This document shows positions 20,270 to 31,308 of a stretch of DNA of 64,000 nt, one piece after another. Every line of letters begins with the position of its first letter. Within the stretch, counting starts at the first letter, position 1. The DNA is from Halanaerobium sp. MA284_MarDTE_T2 (GTDB taxonomy: Bacteria; Bacillota; Halanaerobiia; Halanaerobiales; Halanaerobiaceae): contig NZ_QPJE01000009.1 of assembly GCF_003337245.1 (NCBI RefSeq), forward strand, positions 20,208 through 84,207, read 5' to 3'. The translations under genes and the position numbers were made by a program. Below the pieces are notes generated by a model. The model ran no database searches, was not told where the DNA came from, and saw only the letters and a list, made by a program, of their open reading frames with translations.

Positions 20270-21339
20270 CTCCCTGGAATAAGATCATCATCTAAAGCAG
20301 CTTTTTTAATTCTGTTCATAACTGCTTCTCCAATACCTCTACTGCTGACCTTTTCTACATATATTTCTTCGATATTTTTATCTTCATCCAAACAGCGCAG
20401 AAGTGAAAATAATTTTTGGGCAAGCATTTCAGGATTTTTGCGTGAAAAAACTTTTAATATTTTCCATCTTTTTTGAAGTGCGGATGGTATTTTTGTTTCT
20501 TCAGCTGTTATGACAGCTGCTCTAATATTTTTAGATCTTTTTACCATCACCGAAAAACTTTCCTCATTGAATAAAAACACAGGTTTAGCAGGTGAATAAT
20601 GCCTGTATTTCATACCAGGTGAAAGAACCTTCTGCTCTTCTTTTATTGCCACATCCATTCTCTCAATCTCAACATCTAAAAATTTACTAAGATCTTCTCT
20701 GGTGATTCCACCCGGACGCAGTATAACTGGTTTCTCTCCACGAATGTCCAGCACAGTAGATTCTAAACCAACACGGCAGGGTCCACCATCAATAATAACT
20801 GGAATTTTCCCGTTCAAATCATTATAGACATGTTCAGCCTCTGTGGGGCTTGGATAACCGGAAGTATTTGCACTTGGAGCAGCAATCGGCAGAGAAGCTG
20901 CTTTTATTAGAGCCAGCGCAATTTTGTTATCAGGCATTCTTACCGCAACAGTATCAAGACCAGCAGTTGTTCTATCAGGTAAAGTGCTGCTTTTCTGAAA
21001 AATCAGGGTAAGTGGGCCAGGCCAGTATTTATTGATAAGCTTTCGCGAAACTTCTGACAGTTCACCTTTAATAATCTGTTTTAGCTGTTTTAAATCTGCC
21101 ACATGAACAATCAGCGGATTATCCTGTGGTCTGCCTTTAGCTGCAAAAATTTTCTTTACTGCATTAGAATTAAGTGCATCTGCACCAAGACCATAAACTG
21201 TTTCAGTTGGAAATGCTGCTAATTCTCCCCTTTTGATATATTCGGCAGCTTTTTGAATTACTTTACTTTCTGCAGCTAGTTCAATGCTGGTTTTTTGCAT
21301 TATTGTGTTTTCGATTTTTAATATTTTAGTATTATACAT
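20266..21339 (-). CDS. Threonylcarbamoyl-AMP synthase, Sua5 type
   Basis: Protein of 357 aa with an N-terminal YrdC domain (about 25-225; FPTETVYGLGADALN, KGRPQDNPLIVHV, PSANTSGYPSP) and a C-terminal Sua5 domain (about 250-355). It makes threonylcarbamoyl-AMP for t6A37 of tRNAs. Two starts are possible: ATG 21339, with GGAG 8 bases upstream, or an internal Met fifteen codons on; I keep the first. Coupled to the phosphatase gene by a 4-base overlap. Confidence 0.92.
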   Translation of the reverse strand: MYNTKILKIENTIMQKTSIELAAESKVIQKAAEYIKRGELAAFPTETVYGLGADALNSNAVKKIFAAKGRPQDNPLIVHVADLKQLKQIIKGELSEVSRKLINKYWPGPLTLIFQKSSTLPDRTTAGLDTVAVRMPDNKIALALIKAASLPIAAPSANTSGYPSPTEAEHVYNDLNGKIPVIIDGGPCRVGLESTVLDIRGEKPVILRPGGITREDLSKFLDVEIERMDVAIKEEQKVLSPGMKYRHYSPAKPVFLFNEESFSVMVKRSKNIRAAVITAEETKIPSALQKRWKILKVFSRKNPEMLAQKLFSLLRCLDEDKNIEEIYVEKVSSRGIGEAVMNRIKKAALDDDLIPGR

Positions 21340-21494
21340 CTTTATATCTCCATTTTTGCTTGAAATCAGCTTTTAATATTAAAATCTCGTTTGAAATATC
21401 ATCTTAAATTATTATATTCACTTATTCTTTAGACTTTTATTTGCCTAATAACTTTTTAACTGTTTTTAAGATATTTCAGCTGTCTTTAAACTTT

Positions 21495-22352
21495 TTATCC
21501 TACAAATCTGGCACTAATTATCCTTTCTCTACCGGAATAATCTTTATACATTTTTTCTTCTTCCCATCTTTCTCCAAAAAATGACAGAACATCTTCAGCC
21601 TGTCCATCACCAATTTCGAAAAATATATGTCCATCTTTTTTTAATACTTTTTCAGCCTGTGGAATTATTTTTTTATAATAATCCAGGCCTTCTTTACCAC
21701 CAGCAAGTGCAGATGTGGGCTCTTTTTTCACTTCTGGCGGTAGACTGGCCATATCTTCATCTTTTATATATGGAGGATTGGATACAATTATATCAACATT
21801 ATTGATATCTCTCTTTATAAATTGTTCCAGAAGACTGCCCCTTACAATACTGACTCTTTCTTCAAGAGAGTGTTCAGCCAAATTTTTTCTGGCTACTTCT
21901 ACAGATTTTTGGGATATATCTACCCCTACTGTACAAGCATCTTTCACATATTTTGCCAGACTGATGGCAACAGCTCCACTCCCGGTTCCAATATCGACAA
22001 TATTTGCACTTTTTAATTTATTTTCTTTACAAAAATCAATAACTTTTTCTACCAGAAGTTCAGTTTCCGGCCTGGGAATCAGCACACCAGGTTCAACATA
22101 AAATTTCATAGACATAAATTCTTTTTTTCCCGTTATATAAGCTACCGGTATTCTTTTTGCCCGCTGTTTAACTCTTTCTCTATATTCTTTCAGTTCTTGA
22201 GAGCTAAGGGGGTAATCAAAATTTACATAAAGTTTTATCCGCTCCATATCCAGGAGATCTGCCAGAAGAACTTCGGCATCGAGTCTTGGTGAATCAAGTC
22301 CAACTTTATTGAAAAAATTATCAGTTTTAGAAAGTAATTCTTTAATATTCAC
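21495..22352 (-). CDS. prmC: Peptide chain release factor glutamine methyltransferase
   Basis: SAM-dependent enzyme of 285 aa methylating the Gln of the GGQ motif in release factors. The SAM motif is VDIGTGSGAVAISLA and the catalytic NPPY motif is VSNPPYIKDEDM. It begins 3 bases after the stop of prfA, its substrate gene, the classic prfA-prmC pair. Length and N-terminal helical domain are normal. Confidence 0.95.
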   Translation of the reverse strand: MNIKELLSKTDNFFNKVGLDSPRLDAEVLLADLLDMERIKLYVNFDYPLSSQELKEYRERVKQRAKRIPVAYITGKKEFMSMKFYVEPGVLIPRPETELLVEKVIDFCKENKLKSANIVDIGTGSGAVAISLAKYVKDACTVGVDISQKSVEVARKNLAEHSLEERVSIVRGSLLEQFIKRDINNVDIIVSNPPYIKDEDMASLPPEVKKEPTSALAGGKEGLDYYKKIIPQAEKVLKKDGHIFFEIGDGQAEDVLSFFGERWEEEKMYKDYSGRERIISARFVG

Positions 22353-22354
22353 GA

Positions 22355-23437
22355 TTAAATCTTCTCCAGACGTTTAAGATTATCCTCCTCAATAAGTGGA
22401 TCAATAACCTGTGAAAGTTCCCCATCAAGAATTTTATCTAGCTGATGAACAGTTAGATTAATCCTGTGGTCACTAACCCTTCCCTGAGGAAAGTTATAGG
22501 TGCGTATTTTTTCACTTCTGTCTCCCGAACCTACCTGAGACTTTCTTGCCTCATCTCGTTTTGCCTGTTTTTCCCGTTCCATTTTTTCCTGCAGTCTGGC
22601 CCGCAGTATGCGCATAGCCTTTGCTTTATTTTTGTGCTGAGATTTTTCGTCCTGACAGGAGACAGTTAAACCTGTAGGTTCGTGAGTAATTCTAACAGCT
22701 GAATCTGTGGTGTTTACACTCTGCCCACCAGGTCCGCTTGATCTGTAAACATCTATTCTGAGATCATTTGGATCTATATCTACATCAACTTCTTCCGCTT
22801 CTGGAAGTACAGCTACAGTTGCTGTCGATGTATGAATCCTGCCGCTTGATTCTGTTGATGGAACCCTCTGAACTCTGTGAACTCCACTTTCATATTTAAG
22901 CTTTTTATATATATCTTCACCTTCAATGGTAAAAATTATTTCTTTATAGCCTCCAATTCCGGAAGCATTTGCACTCATAACTTCTACCTTCCAGCCCTGT
23001 GATTCAGCATATTTGGAATACATTCTGTAAAGGTCTGCTGCAAACAGTGCTGCCTCATCTCCACCTGCTCCGGCTCTAATCTCAACTATAACATTTTTTT
23101 CATCATTTGGATCATCGGGAAGCAGCATTATAGGCAGCTCTTCTTCCAGCTTTTCTTTTACCGGCTGCAGTTCATCTATTTCCATCTCTGCCAGTTCTTT
23201 TATTTCTTCATCATCTGCCAATTCGAGCATTTCTTCTGCTTCTTCAAGTCCATTCAGAGCTTTTTTGTATTCTCTATATTTTTCAACTATTTGCTTCATT
23301 TTCGCATGCTTTTTCAGCAGTTTCTGATATTTATTACTATCACTAATCACTTTCGGATCACTTAGCTTTTTATTTAAATCCTTATATTTATTTTCCAGCT
23401 CATCGAGCTTTCTCTGTAAATCAAACATTATATTCAT
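22355..23437 (-). CDS. prfA: Peptide chain release factor 1
   Basis: Translation terminator for UAA and UAG, 360 aa. The hydrolysis motif [16 protein letters not shown] and the codon-recognition PxT region ([19 protein letters not shown]) are visible. It overlaps tdk by 4 bases and prmC follows after 2 bases. The standard bacterial arrangement rpmE-tdk-prfA-prmC is preserved here. Confidence 0.96.
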   Translation of the reverse strand: MNIMFDLQRKLDELENKYKDLNKKLSDPKVISDSNKYQKLLKKHAKMKQIVEKYREYKKALNGLEEAEEMLELADDEEIKELAEMEIDELQPVKEKLEEELPIMLLPDDPNDEKNVIVEIRAGAGGDEAALFAADLYRMYSKYAESQGWKVEVMSANASGIGGYKEIIFTIEGEDIYKKLKYESGVHRVQRVPSTESSGRIHTSTATVAVLPEAEEVDVDIDPNDLRIDVYRSSGPGGQSVNTTDSAVRITHEPTGLTVSCQDEKSQHKNKAKAMRILRARLQEKMEREKQAKRDEARKSQVGSGDRSEKIRTYNFPQGRVSDHRINLTVHQLDKILDGELSQVIDPLIEEDNLKRLEKI

Positions 23438-24012
23438 CTCCTCCTGACTTCATGACAGCTGCGGCAGCGTGCTTCATAAACTTCTTCTGCGCCAACAAAA
23501 ATTACCGGGTCATCATATGAAGCCGGTCTGCCATCTATCAGCCGCTGAGTTCTACTGGCAGGTTCTCCACATTTAATACAGATAGCGTGAAGTTTATCTA
23601 CATATTCTGCCCTGGCCAGCAGTTCAGGCATAGGCCCAAATGGTTCACCTCTAAAATCTCTGTCCAAACCAGCAATTATCACTCTCATTCCCATATCAGC
23701 CATTTTTTCACATATTTCAATGAGATCTTTATGAAAAAACTGGGCTTCGTCTACAGCAACAGCATCTGAAGAACTGTCTATCTTTTTAAAAATTTCTTCA
23801 GGATGATCTACTGGAACTGCCTGAATACTGTGCCCACTGTGTGAAACAACATTTTTTCTGCTATATCTGTCATCCAAAGCAGGCTTAAAAACCTTTACCT
23901 GCTGTTGGGCTATTTTAATTCGTTTGATCCTTCTTATTAATTCTTCGCTTTTTCCACAGTACATTGGACCAGTGATCACTTCAATCCAGCCGCTGTTAGT
24001 AATTTTGTACAT
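23434..24012 (-). CDS. tdk: Thymidine kinase
   Basis: Type II thymidine kinase, 192 aa. P-loop is [15 protein letters not shown], Walker B-like VAVDEAQFF, and four zinc cysteines occur in the lasso (AICIKCGEP and [10 protein letters not shown]). Converts thymidine to dTMP for salvage. Located between rpmE and prfA as in many Firmicutes. Confidence 0.95.
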   Translation of the reverse strand: MYKITNSGWIEVITGPMYCGKSEELIRRIKRIKIAQQQVKVFKPALDDRYSRKNVVSHSGHSIQAVPVDHPEEIFKKIDSSSDAVAVDEAQFFHKDLIEICEKMADMGMRVIIAGLDRDFRGEPFGPMPELLARAEYVDKLHAICIKCGEPASRTQRLIDGRPASYDDPVIFVGAEEVYEARCRSCHEVRRR

Positions 24013-24054
24013 CTTCTCATCCTCTCTGCAGTATTATTTAATTATGACAATTTA

Positions 24055-24086
24055 TCTAAAAAAAAAGCAGAGCATCTAAGCCCTGC
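24055..24086 (-). terminator. Hairpin and T run after rpmE
   Basis: GCAGAGC (24067-24073) and GCCCTGC (24080-24086) form a stem with one mismatch; on the minus strand it is followed by eight or more T. It would separate most rpmE mRNA from the tdk-prfA genes, with some read-through. Confidence 0.68.
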
Positions 24087-24116
24087 AGCAGAAAGTAAAA
24101 TGATTTCCAATTGGAT

Positions 24117-24332
24117 TTATTCAGAATCTTCTTCTGAAATTCCATATTTTTTATTGAATCTTTCGACACGACCACCTTTTTTGGCTTTACGCTGTTTACC
24201 TGTATAGAATGGATGACAGCTGGAACATACTTCAACCCGAATATCTTCTTTGGTAGATTTTGTATGATAAACCTCGCCGCAGGCACAGGTTACTGTTGTT
24301 TCCTTAACTTCCGGGTGGATTCCTTCACGCAT
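24117..24332 (-). CDS. rpmE: Ribosomal protein L31
   Basis: Large-subunit protein of 71 aa. It carries the zinc form signature, with [10 protein letters not shown] near residue 16 and [17 protein letters not shown] around 35-49, so it is the C+ (zinc-bound) type rather than the zinc-free YtiA type. GAGAGG precedes the ATG. It has its own promoter (24428-24456) and terminator. Confidence 0.95.
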   Translation of the reverse strand: MREGIHPEVKETTVTCACGEVYHTKSTKEDIRVEVCSSCHPFYTGKQRKAKKGGRVERFNKKYGISEEDSE

Positions 24333-24427
24333 CTATATCACCTCTCTTATATGCTAATTTTATAAAATACCAGCAAAAAAGTCTCTATTTACTGTTGGCT
24401 TTACAGCCTATTCTTAAACTAAAACAT

Positions 24428-24456
24428 ATTATAACACAGCTAAACTGGCTATGCAA
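24428..24456 (-). promoter_or_regulatory. Promoter of rpmE
   Basis: On the minus strand TTGCAT (24456-24451), a 17-base spacer and TATAAT (24433-24428), about 95 bases upstream of the rpmE start. It is divergent from the lactate-permease promoter 35 bases away. Confidence 0.75.
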
Positions 24457-24490
24457 GCAGATTAAAAAAGTAGTTTAGTAGAATTTATTT

Positions 24491-24518
24491 TTAACTTACC
24501 ACAGTATTATGGTATAAT
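24491..24518 (+). promoter_or_regulatory. Promoter of the lactate permease gene
   Basis: TTAACT (24491-24496), 16-base spacer, and a consensus TATAAT (24513-24518) with an extended TG (TGGTATAAT). The gene start is 68 bases beyond the -10 and has GGAGG 8 bases before ATG. Confidence 0.72.
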
Positions 24519-24585
24519 GTTTTAGGTGTATATTGGCTGTACTTATTTAAAAAAGTAGTAGAGAATTTAATAGGAGGAATAAACA

Positions 24586-26136
24586 ATGAAATTTAATTTT
24601 TTTATGTGGTTAACCGCAGCATTACCTATCATAGTTTTACTTTTTTTAATGTCCTATCTTAAACTTAATTCGAGAAAGTCAGCACTAATAAGTCTTGTAC
24701 TCACAGTAATATTTTCCGTATTTATATTTAAGTTGAGCTTTAAACAGCTGCTTATTGCAGCAGGTAAAGGTACTTCTTTAAGCCTTTATGTAATATTAAT
24801 TATAATTGGAGCTGTTTTTCTCTTCAATATAGTTGATATTTCTGGTGGTTTTGAAACAATTAAGAAGTTTATGAAAAATCTCGGCGGCAACAGATCTCTC
24901 CAATTTTTAGGTTTAAGCTGGGCATTTTCCGGTTTTATTCAGGGTGTAACAGGATTTGGAGTGCCAATTGCCATTGTCGGTGCCCTACTGATTGGAATTG
25001 GATTTAATCCTTTAACAGCAATTACTGCTGTTCTTGTCGGCCATTCCTGGTCCATAAGTTTTGGTTCTATGGGATCTTCTTTCTTTGCTCTCCAGCTTGT
25101 TACAGGTCTCGAAGCTGTTAAACTTGGTGTAATCCTTGCTTCATTTTTCTTTATACCTGTTTTTACAACAGGATTGGCTGTAGCTCATATTTACGGTGGT
25201 ATAAAAGAAGTTAAGAAAAATTTTAAATATATTCTGCCGATGAGTTTACTAATGTCTGCTGCTCAGCTGGGTGCGGCTGCCGGAAATTTTGCGCATGTTG
25301 GATCACTGCTGGCCGGCCTTATTGGAAGTACATATTTTTTATTCATATTATTTAAAAACTCCAAAATGTCTTTTGAAGATTTTATATCATTTAAAAATGG
25401 CGGTATGTCACTAATTACCGCACTATTTCCCTACATTGTTCTCATAGGATCGGTTCTTATTTTCCAACTGCCGTTTATTAAAAATATTCTGCCTGATATA
25501 AGTTTTGCTCTTTCATTTCCTGCTTTTACAACAGGACTGGGCTATGAAGTTGCAGAAGAAATCAATTATTCGGGAATCCATCTTTTTTCACATCCGATTT
25601 TCTTTTTGCTTCTGGCATCAATTAGTGGTGGGATAATGTATTTTGCAAAAAATCAATTTAAAGTAGAATATATATCAAGTGTTTTTAGCCGCAGCTTCCA
25701 GAAGGCAAAATCATCTGTTTTGACCGTATTCCTGCTTATGGTTCTTGCACTGATTATGAATGATTCTGGCATGATATTTACTTTTGCACGCGGTATGGCG
25801 AAAGTGAGTGGACCACTATTCCCACTGTTTTCTCCTTTAATTGGAATATTGGGAGCATTTTTAACCGGAAGTAATACAAGTTCCAATGTACTGTTTGGTG
25901 CTTTTCAGATAAATACTGCTGATTTACTTGGCTTTTCTCAAAACATTATTGCATCAACACAATCAGTAGGTGGATCACTGGGATCAGCGATTGCCCCGGC
26001 AAAGATACTGCTGGGAACTTCCGTGGTAGGTATACACGGGAAAGAAGGAGAGATAATAAAGCGCTGCCTGGGTTATACACTTATAAGCGGCACAATAGTA
26101 GGTTTTACAGCTCTTATTGTTGAGCTTATAATTTAA
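24586..26136 (+). CDS. L-lactate permease family transporter
   Basis: Inner-membrane carrier of 516 aa with about 13 helices, matching LctP. Characteristic stretches are FSGFIQGVTGFGVPIAIVGA, VGHSWSISFGSMGSSFFAL and the C-terminal TGSNTSSNVLFGAFQ and QSVGGSLGSAIAPAK. It imports or exports lactate (or glycolate) with protons or sodium. It is the only intact plus-strand gene of the window, stands alone with its own promoter and a bidirectional terminator, and has no lactate dehydrogenase beside it. Confidence 0.92.
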   Translation: MKFNFFMWLTAALPIIVLLFLMSYLKLNSRKSALISLVLTVIFSVFIFKLSFKQLLIAAGKGTSLSLYVILIIIGAVFLFNIVDISGGFETIKKFMKNLGGNRSLQFLGLSWAFSGFIQGVTGFGVPIAIVGALLIGIGFNPLTAITAVLVGHSWSISFGSMGSSFFALQLVTGLEAVKLGVILASFFFIPVFTTGLAVAHIYGGIKEVKKNFKYILPMSLLMSAAQLGAAAGNFAHVGSLLAGLIGSTYFLFILFKNSKMSFEDFISFKNGGMSLITALFPYIVLIGSVLIFQLPFIKNILPDISFALSFPAFTTGLGYEVAEEINYSGIHLFSHPIFFLLLASISGGIMYFAKNQFKVEYISSVFSRSFQKAKSSVLTVFLLMVLALIMNDSGMIFTFARGMAKVSGPLFPLFSPLIGILGAFLTGSNTSSNVLFGAFQINTADLLGFSQNIIASTQSVGGSLGSAIAPAKILLGTSVVGIHGKEGEIIKRCLGYTLISGTIVGFTALIVELII

Positions 26137-26187
26137 ACTATTTAAATATCAATTATTGAATTCCATATATTAAAAATATTCCAACTT

Positions 26188-26230
26188 AAAACAGGTCATA
26201 TCTTTCGCTGAACAGATATGACCTGTTTTT
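26188..26230. terminator. Bidirectional terminator between lactate permease and rho
   Basis: A perfect 16-bp inverted repeat, 26188-26203 with 26214-26229 (core ACAGGTCATATCT), 10-base loop. T run on the plus strand (26224-26232) and A run on the other side give termination for both the permease and the converging rho gene. Confidence 0.92.
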
Positions 26231-27502
26231 TTAATTTTTCAATATTTTCTGCAGCGCCTGCAGAAGCTCTTTATTATTTTCTGTATTGTTCATCTGTTTT
26301 AAAATCGTTTCCATAATGTCATATTCATTCATATTACTTATATACTGCCTCAGCTTCCAGATCACTTCCAGCTCTTCTTTACTCATCAGCATTTCTTCTT
26401 TCCTGGTTCCCGAACGATTAATATCAACAGCAGGGAAAATTCTCTTTTCTGCCAGACGCCTGCTCAGGTGAAGCTCCATATTACCTGTGCCTTTAAATTC
26501 TTCATAAATAACATCATCCATTCTGCTCCCTGTATCAATCAGTGCGGTAGCTATAATTGTAAGGCTCCCACCTTCTTCTATATTTCTTCCACCACCAAAA
26601 AACTTTTTTGGAAAATGCATTGCCGTAGGATCAAGACCGCCAGAAAGGGTTCTGCCGCTCGGAGGAATGGTAACATTTGCTGCTCTAGCCAGTCTTGTAA
26701 TACTATCCAGGAGTATTACAACATCATATTTATGTTCAACAAGTCTTTTTGCTTTTTCTAAAACAAGCTCTGCCACCTGTATATGCTCTTCCGGCGGCTC
26801 ATCAAAAGTTGAACTAATAACTTCTGCGTCTACTGAACGGCGCATATCTGTAACTTCTTCCGGCCTTTCATCAATCAGCAGAATCATCATTTTTGTTTCC
26901 GGATAGTTGTGGCGTATACTGTTGGCAATTTTTTTTAGAAGAACTGTTTTCCCAGCTTTCGGTGGTGAAACAACAAGACCTCTCTGGCCTTTCCCGATAG
27001 GCGAAATTAGGTCTATAAGTCTTGACGATTTTTCATTTTTATGATATTCAAGTTTAAATCTTTCTTCAGGATAGAGCGGAGTAAGATCTTCAAAATAGGC
27101 TCTATCTCTGGCCTTTTCTGGATCCTGATAGTTGACAGCTTCAATTCTAAGCATTGCAAAATATTTTTCGTTATCTTTAGGTTCCCTCACCTGCCCTGAT
27201 ACAACATCACCGGTTCTCAAATCAAAACGGCGAATTTGTGAAGCTGATATATAAATATCATCACTGGACGGAATGTATTTTGATGGACGGAGAAATCCAT
27301 ACCCTTCATTTGCTATTATCTCAAGCACACCTTCGGCAAAGATATGCCCTCCTTTTTCTGTTCCTTTCTTTAAAATAGCAAATATGAGATCTTTTTTACG
27401 CATCTGTGAATAACCAGAAACATCCATATCTTTTGCTATCTTGTGTAGTTCGGTAATTGTTTTTTTCTCAAGTTCACTAATATTTAACACATTTAAGACC
27501 AC
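26231..27502 (-). CDS. rho: Transcription termination factor Rho
   Basis: Hexameric RNA helicase, 423 aa. Order: N-terminal helical domain ([20 protein letters not shown]), RNA-binding cold-shock fold ([20 protein letters not shown]), then the RecA-like motor with Walker [16 protein letters not shown], Walker [15 protein letters not shown], and Q/R loops near [16 protein letters not shown]. The stop overlaps the end of a strong terminator hairpin. Start could be the second Met-like site five codons on; difference is small. Confidence 0.96.
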   Translation of the reverse strand: MVLNVLNISELEKKTITELHKIAKDMDVSGYSQMRKKDLIFAILKKGTEKGGHIFAEGVLEIIANEGYGFLRPSKYIPSSDDIYISASQIRRFDLRTGDVVSGQVREPKDNEKYFAMLRIEAVNYQDPEKARDRAYFEDLTPLYPEERFKLEYHKNEKSSRLIDLISPIGKGQRGLVVSPPKAGKTVLLKKIANSIRHNYPETKMMILLIDERPEEVTDMRRSVDAEVISSTFDEPPEEHIQVAELVLEKAKRLVEHKYDVVILLDSITRLARAANVTIPPSGRTLSGGLDPTAMHFPKKFFGGGRNIEEGGSLTIIATALIDTGSRMDDVIYEEFKGTGNMELHLSRRLAEKRIFPAVDINRSGTRKEEMLMSKEELEVIWKLRQYISNMNEYDIMETILKQMNNTENNKELLQALQKILKN

Positions 27503-27554
27503 CTTTCCTTTATTAAAAAGTTAAAATAAACTGCATAACTGATATAAATTAATA

Positions 27555-28568
27555 TTATACTGAAAGTCCAAGCTGAAAAAGAAGATAAACTCCGATAAAA
27601 TAAATAATGCTGACAAATATTGAATCCCAGCCCAGAAAAAATAGCGAGCGGCGTGAGCGGTAAAACAAACCAATTAGTATTATTGCTGACATAGAAATTC
27701 CAACCATAGCTGTAATGATATGCACTATCTTAGCATCTGCCAGCAGTATTCCGTCTCGATAAAATAAATCTGCAAAAAAAATTACGGTCATATTGAAAAT
27801 ATTGCTCCCAAAAACATTTCCCACTGCCATATTATATGCATTAAGTTTAATTGCCGAAATTGAAGCAACCAGTTCCGGCAGAGAAGTAGCTGCTGCAACA
27901 AGGATGGAACCGATAAAACTCTGATCAATACCTGTCATATCAGCAATTAAATTTGCTGTTACTGTAAGCCTTATTCCGCTGAGCACAATAATTAGTGCAC
28001 ATATACCAAATCCAATCAATGCTCTATTTAAAGTAAAATCTGAATGGAGATCTTCTCTTACTTCATCTTCTTTATCAAGCGGATTTTTCTTCTCATATCT
28101 GTATATTAATCTCATCCCAAAAATGTAAACTGACAGCAAAATTATACTGTCAATTCCAACTCCAAATATGCTTAAATCCAGGTTCATAAAATGAGAAACA
28201 ATTAAACTAAAAACTACAATTACAGAAAGAAGAATACCAAACAGGCCCGAAAGAATGTGGCTGTAGTTTACCCTCAATAAAAGAGGTCCAGGGCCCTGAA
28301 GAAGGTCGGAAAAAGCGAGGATCATGAGATTAAAAGTATTGCTTCCAAAAGCATTCCCAACAGCTATATCTGGCGCACCAACAACTGCAGAGGTAATACT
28401 TGTGACCATCTCAGGTAGTGAGGTGGCCATTGCAATCAAAACACCTCCAATAAATGCCTGACCAAGCCCTGTCTTATCTGCAATTATATCACCATATCGA
28501 GATAAATATGTTCCGGATATTATTATGAGTAATGCCATTAAACAAAATTCCAGCCATATCTGTGTCAA
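27555..28568 (-). CDS. CaCA-family Na+/Ca2+ (K+) exchanger
   Basis: Membrane exchanger of 337 aa with about ten helices. The two inverted alpha repeats are clear: SLPEMVTSITSA...VGNAFGSNTFNLM near residue 50-85 and SLPELVASISAI...VGNVFGSNIFNMT near 235-270, each with the acidic residue that binds the cation. A charged loop of about 20 residues joins the halves. YrbG-like; likely exports Ca2+ against Na+. It is 52 bases upstream of rho and may share its transcript. Confidence 0.9.
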   Translation of the reverse strand: MTQIWLEFCLMALLIIISGTYLSRYGDIIADKTGLGQAFIGGVLIAMATSLPEMVTSITSAVVGAPDIAVGNAFGSNTFNLMILAFSDLLQGPGPLLLRVNYSHILSGLFGILLSVIVVFSLIVSHFMNLDLSIFGVGIDSIILLSVYIFGMRLIYRYEKKNPLDKEDEVREDLHSDFTLNRALIGFGICALIIVLSGIRLTVTANLIADMTGIDQSFIGSILVAAATSLPELVASISAIKLNAYNMAVGNVFGSNIFNMTVIFFADLFYRDGILLADAKIVHIITAMVGISMSAIILIGLFYRSRRSLFFLGWDSIFVSIIYFIGVYLLFQLGLSV

Positions 28569-28597
28569 TTTTTGCTCCTTTCGTACAATTTCACAAA

Positions 28598-28632
28598 CAA
28601 AAAGAGAGGAATTCCTAAATTAAGGAATCCCC
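28598..28632 (-). terminator. Imperfect terminator after the aldolase gene
   Basis: GGAATTCCT and AAGGAATCC (about 28609-28631) pair with one bulge; on the minus strand CTCTCTTTTTG follows. It lies 24 bases after the stop codon. Confidence 0.55.
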
Positions 28633-28655
28633 CACTTATAGATTAAAATTATAAA

Positions 28656-29525
<870 letters not shown>

Positions 29526-29529
29526 TCAA

Positions 29530-30186
29530 TCAAATATTTATCCAGGGATCTCTCGAATTATGAGGTTTCCCCTTTAAAGAATGCAGATGCACTCTTCCCT
29601 CTTTTTTTAGCTCTGTTAAATCATCTCTTGTCTTAACAGAAATGTCAATATATGCCTCACAATTATTACATCTCAGTTCAAGTCGATCATTAAATAATTC
29701 TATATTAATATCATGACTGCCACATTCACAATTTAATCTCCCCTCTGCAGCAATATCATGCAGATAATCTAATACTTCCAGCATCAATTCTGGATTAACA
29801 AAATCTTCAAAACCAAGTTCATCAGCCATCATATTAAGCTCTTCCTTCTGCCGCTGAAGTTCTGATTTTATCATTTCTGTTGATCCAAAATATCCAAGGT
29901 TTAATCCAGTCTCCTTACACAGCAGAGGAGTAACTCGATCTGAATGCCAGAATTTTTTTGGTGAAACTATTTTTTTATGTATACTACTGCAGAGCAGACA
30001 AAAATAGTCTATCTGAATATATCCTTTTTTTGTTCTCTTTATAGACACTTTTTTTGCTCCACAGCTGCTGCATTTTAACTGGTGGACTGTACCACCTGAC
30101 AGCTGAAATATATTAATTTCGTCTGTACTCAGGCGCCCACAGGCAGAACAGCTTACAGCAATTGTGGTGGACAGTTCTAGTAACAT
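29530..30186 (-). CDS. Uncharacterised multi-zinc-ribbon protein
   Basis: Protein of 218 aa that I cannot assign to a known function. It has three CxxC pairs in the N-terminal third (SCSAC 13-16, KCSSC 39-42, FCLLC 63-66) and a second ribbon near the C-terminus (NCECG and LRCNNC), with an alpha-helical middle (KSELQRQKEELNMMADELGF). No signal or membrane part. The only in-frame ATG lies 40 bases downstream of a GGAGGTG, so either the ribosome site is distant or a weaker GGG is used. It precedes the aldolase gene, which hints at shared expression only. Confidence 0.6.
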   Translation of the reverse strand: MLLELSTTIAVSCSACGRLSTDEINIFQLSGGTVHQLKCSSCGAKKVSIKRTKKGYIQIDYFCLLCSSIHKKIVSPKKFWHSDRVTPLLCKETGLNLGYFGSTEMIKSELQRQKEELNMMADELGFEDFVNPELMLEVLDYLHDIAAEGRLNCECGSHDINIELFNDRLELRCNNCEAYIDISVKTRDDLTELKKEGRVHLHSLKGKPHNSRDPWINI

Positions 30187-30570
30187 TTTTAATCCCGGCC
30201 TGCAATATTTACGACCAGGTATTCACCTCCTTAATCTAACTATTCTTCATTACATAAAAAAATCCTTTTTTCATTTATATTTTGTATACTAAAAGCGATA
30301 AATTTAAAAATAAAATATCAATTAACTGATATATGTTTAGAATTATTCAATCAAAAAAATAATCTATTTTATATCAAAATTATTTCCTGTTTTCTGCTGA
30401 AGTTATATAATTTCCCACTAAATTAAAATAATCTCCCACTGCAAATGAGAGATTATCCCTATTAACCGTCTGCATTTTAAAATTTATATATAAGTTTAAA
30501 AATATTACTTCATAATTAAGCACTATTCATCCGTAAGGGCAAGCCCGTAAGGTTTTCTAGTGATTAACTT
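30187..30570. other. Non-coding spacer with AT-rich leader and short hairpin
   Basis: No open frame of note. It holds the leader of the zinc-ribbon gene (GGAGGTG near 30225), an AT-rich region with several TATAAT-like hexamers that I could not pair with a convincing -35, and a CCGTAAGGGCAAGCCCGTAAGG repeat at 30531-30552 whose centre GGGCAAGCCC resembles the IS605-like right ends elsewhere in the window but lacks their TCAA end. Confidence 0.5.
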
Positions 30571-31293
30571 CTATAACTCCTTTTTAAGCATCTCTAAAAA
30601 TTCCTTTAGTGAACCCCGCCAGTCTGGATTCCCGGTAGAACTCCCCCTATCGATAATATAATCTTCTATTATATATGTAGTAATACCGACCTCTGCTGCA
30701 GCCATATCTTCCTGTATGTCATTGCCAATCATTACAGTTTTATCTGCTTTTTCTCCAATTTTATTAAGTAAATCCACAAAATATTTAGGATTTGGCTTGG
30801 CAGATTCCATATTTTCATAACTGCTAATAAAATCAAAATCCCCTTCTCTTAGCCCCGCCCATCTGAGCCTTTCCACAACTGCTTCACGAGGGAAAATTGG
30901 ATTTGTTGCCAGCACAAGTCTTTTATTTCTGCTTTTGAGATAATTTATTATTTGAGGTGGTGTGCTGTCATCTATATCAAGCTGTTTTTTTAATTCTGGA
31001 AAAATATTTTTATAAAAATTATTAAATTGGGAAATTATTTTATCTCTGTTGCCAGTTTTGATCTTCTCAAAAAAATTTTTCATAAAAACTTCCTGATTGC
31101 TCTTTTCCCCACTGTTCTTGATCATTTTCTCAGTAGAACTCATAAGAATTTTGATAAATTCATCTCGAGAAGAAGTTATATTTGAAAATTCCTCTGCCAG
31201 TGCATTAAAATAAAGTTTTAAAAATTTATCAAGTTCAATTGTTAAAAGAGTACCATCAAGGTCAAAAAGAAAGGTTCTTTTTTCTGCCAGCAA
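30571..31293 (-). CDS. HAD-superfamily hydrolase
   Basis: Phosphatase-like protein of 240 aa. Motif I is LFDLDGTLLTIELDKF (nucleophile Asp), motif II LVLATNP, motif III Lys in ESAKPNPKYF, motif IV MIGNDIQEDMAAA. The cap is an alpha-helical insert between residues 20 and 110. Substrate unknown; such proteins act on sugar or nucleotide phosphates. Its stop lies 384 bases before the next downstream gene; upstream it follows a crotonase gene by 15 bases. Confidence 0.82.
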   Translation of the reverse strand: MLAEKRTFLFDLDGTLLTIELDKFLKLYFNALAEEFSNITSSRDEFIKILMSSTEKMIKNSGEKSNQEVFMKNFFEKIKTGNRDKIISQFNNFYKNIFPELKKQLDIDDSTPPQIINYLKSRNKRLVLATNPIFPREAVVERLRWAGLREGDFDFISSYENMESAKPNPKYFVDLLNKIGEKADKTVMIGNDIQEDMAAAEVGITTYIIEDYIIDRGSSTGNPDWRGSLKEFLEMLKKEL

Positions 31294-31308
31294 ATTTTCT
31301 CCTCCTTG

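Noticed and set aside
24056..24286. 76-aa minus-strand frame overlapping rpmE
   Set aside because: It overlaps L31 in another frame, runs through its terminator and has no ribosome site.
30531..30552. CCGTAAGGGCAAGCCCGTAAGG as a fourth IS605-type right end
   Set aside because: The GGGCAAGCCC centre is alike, but the stem is not extended and the TCAA end is missing, so I do not call it.
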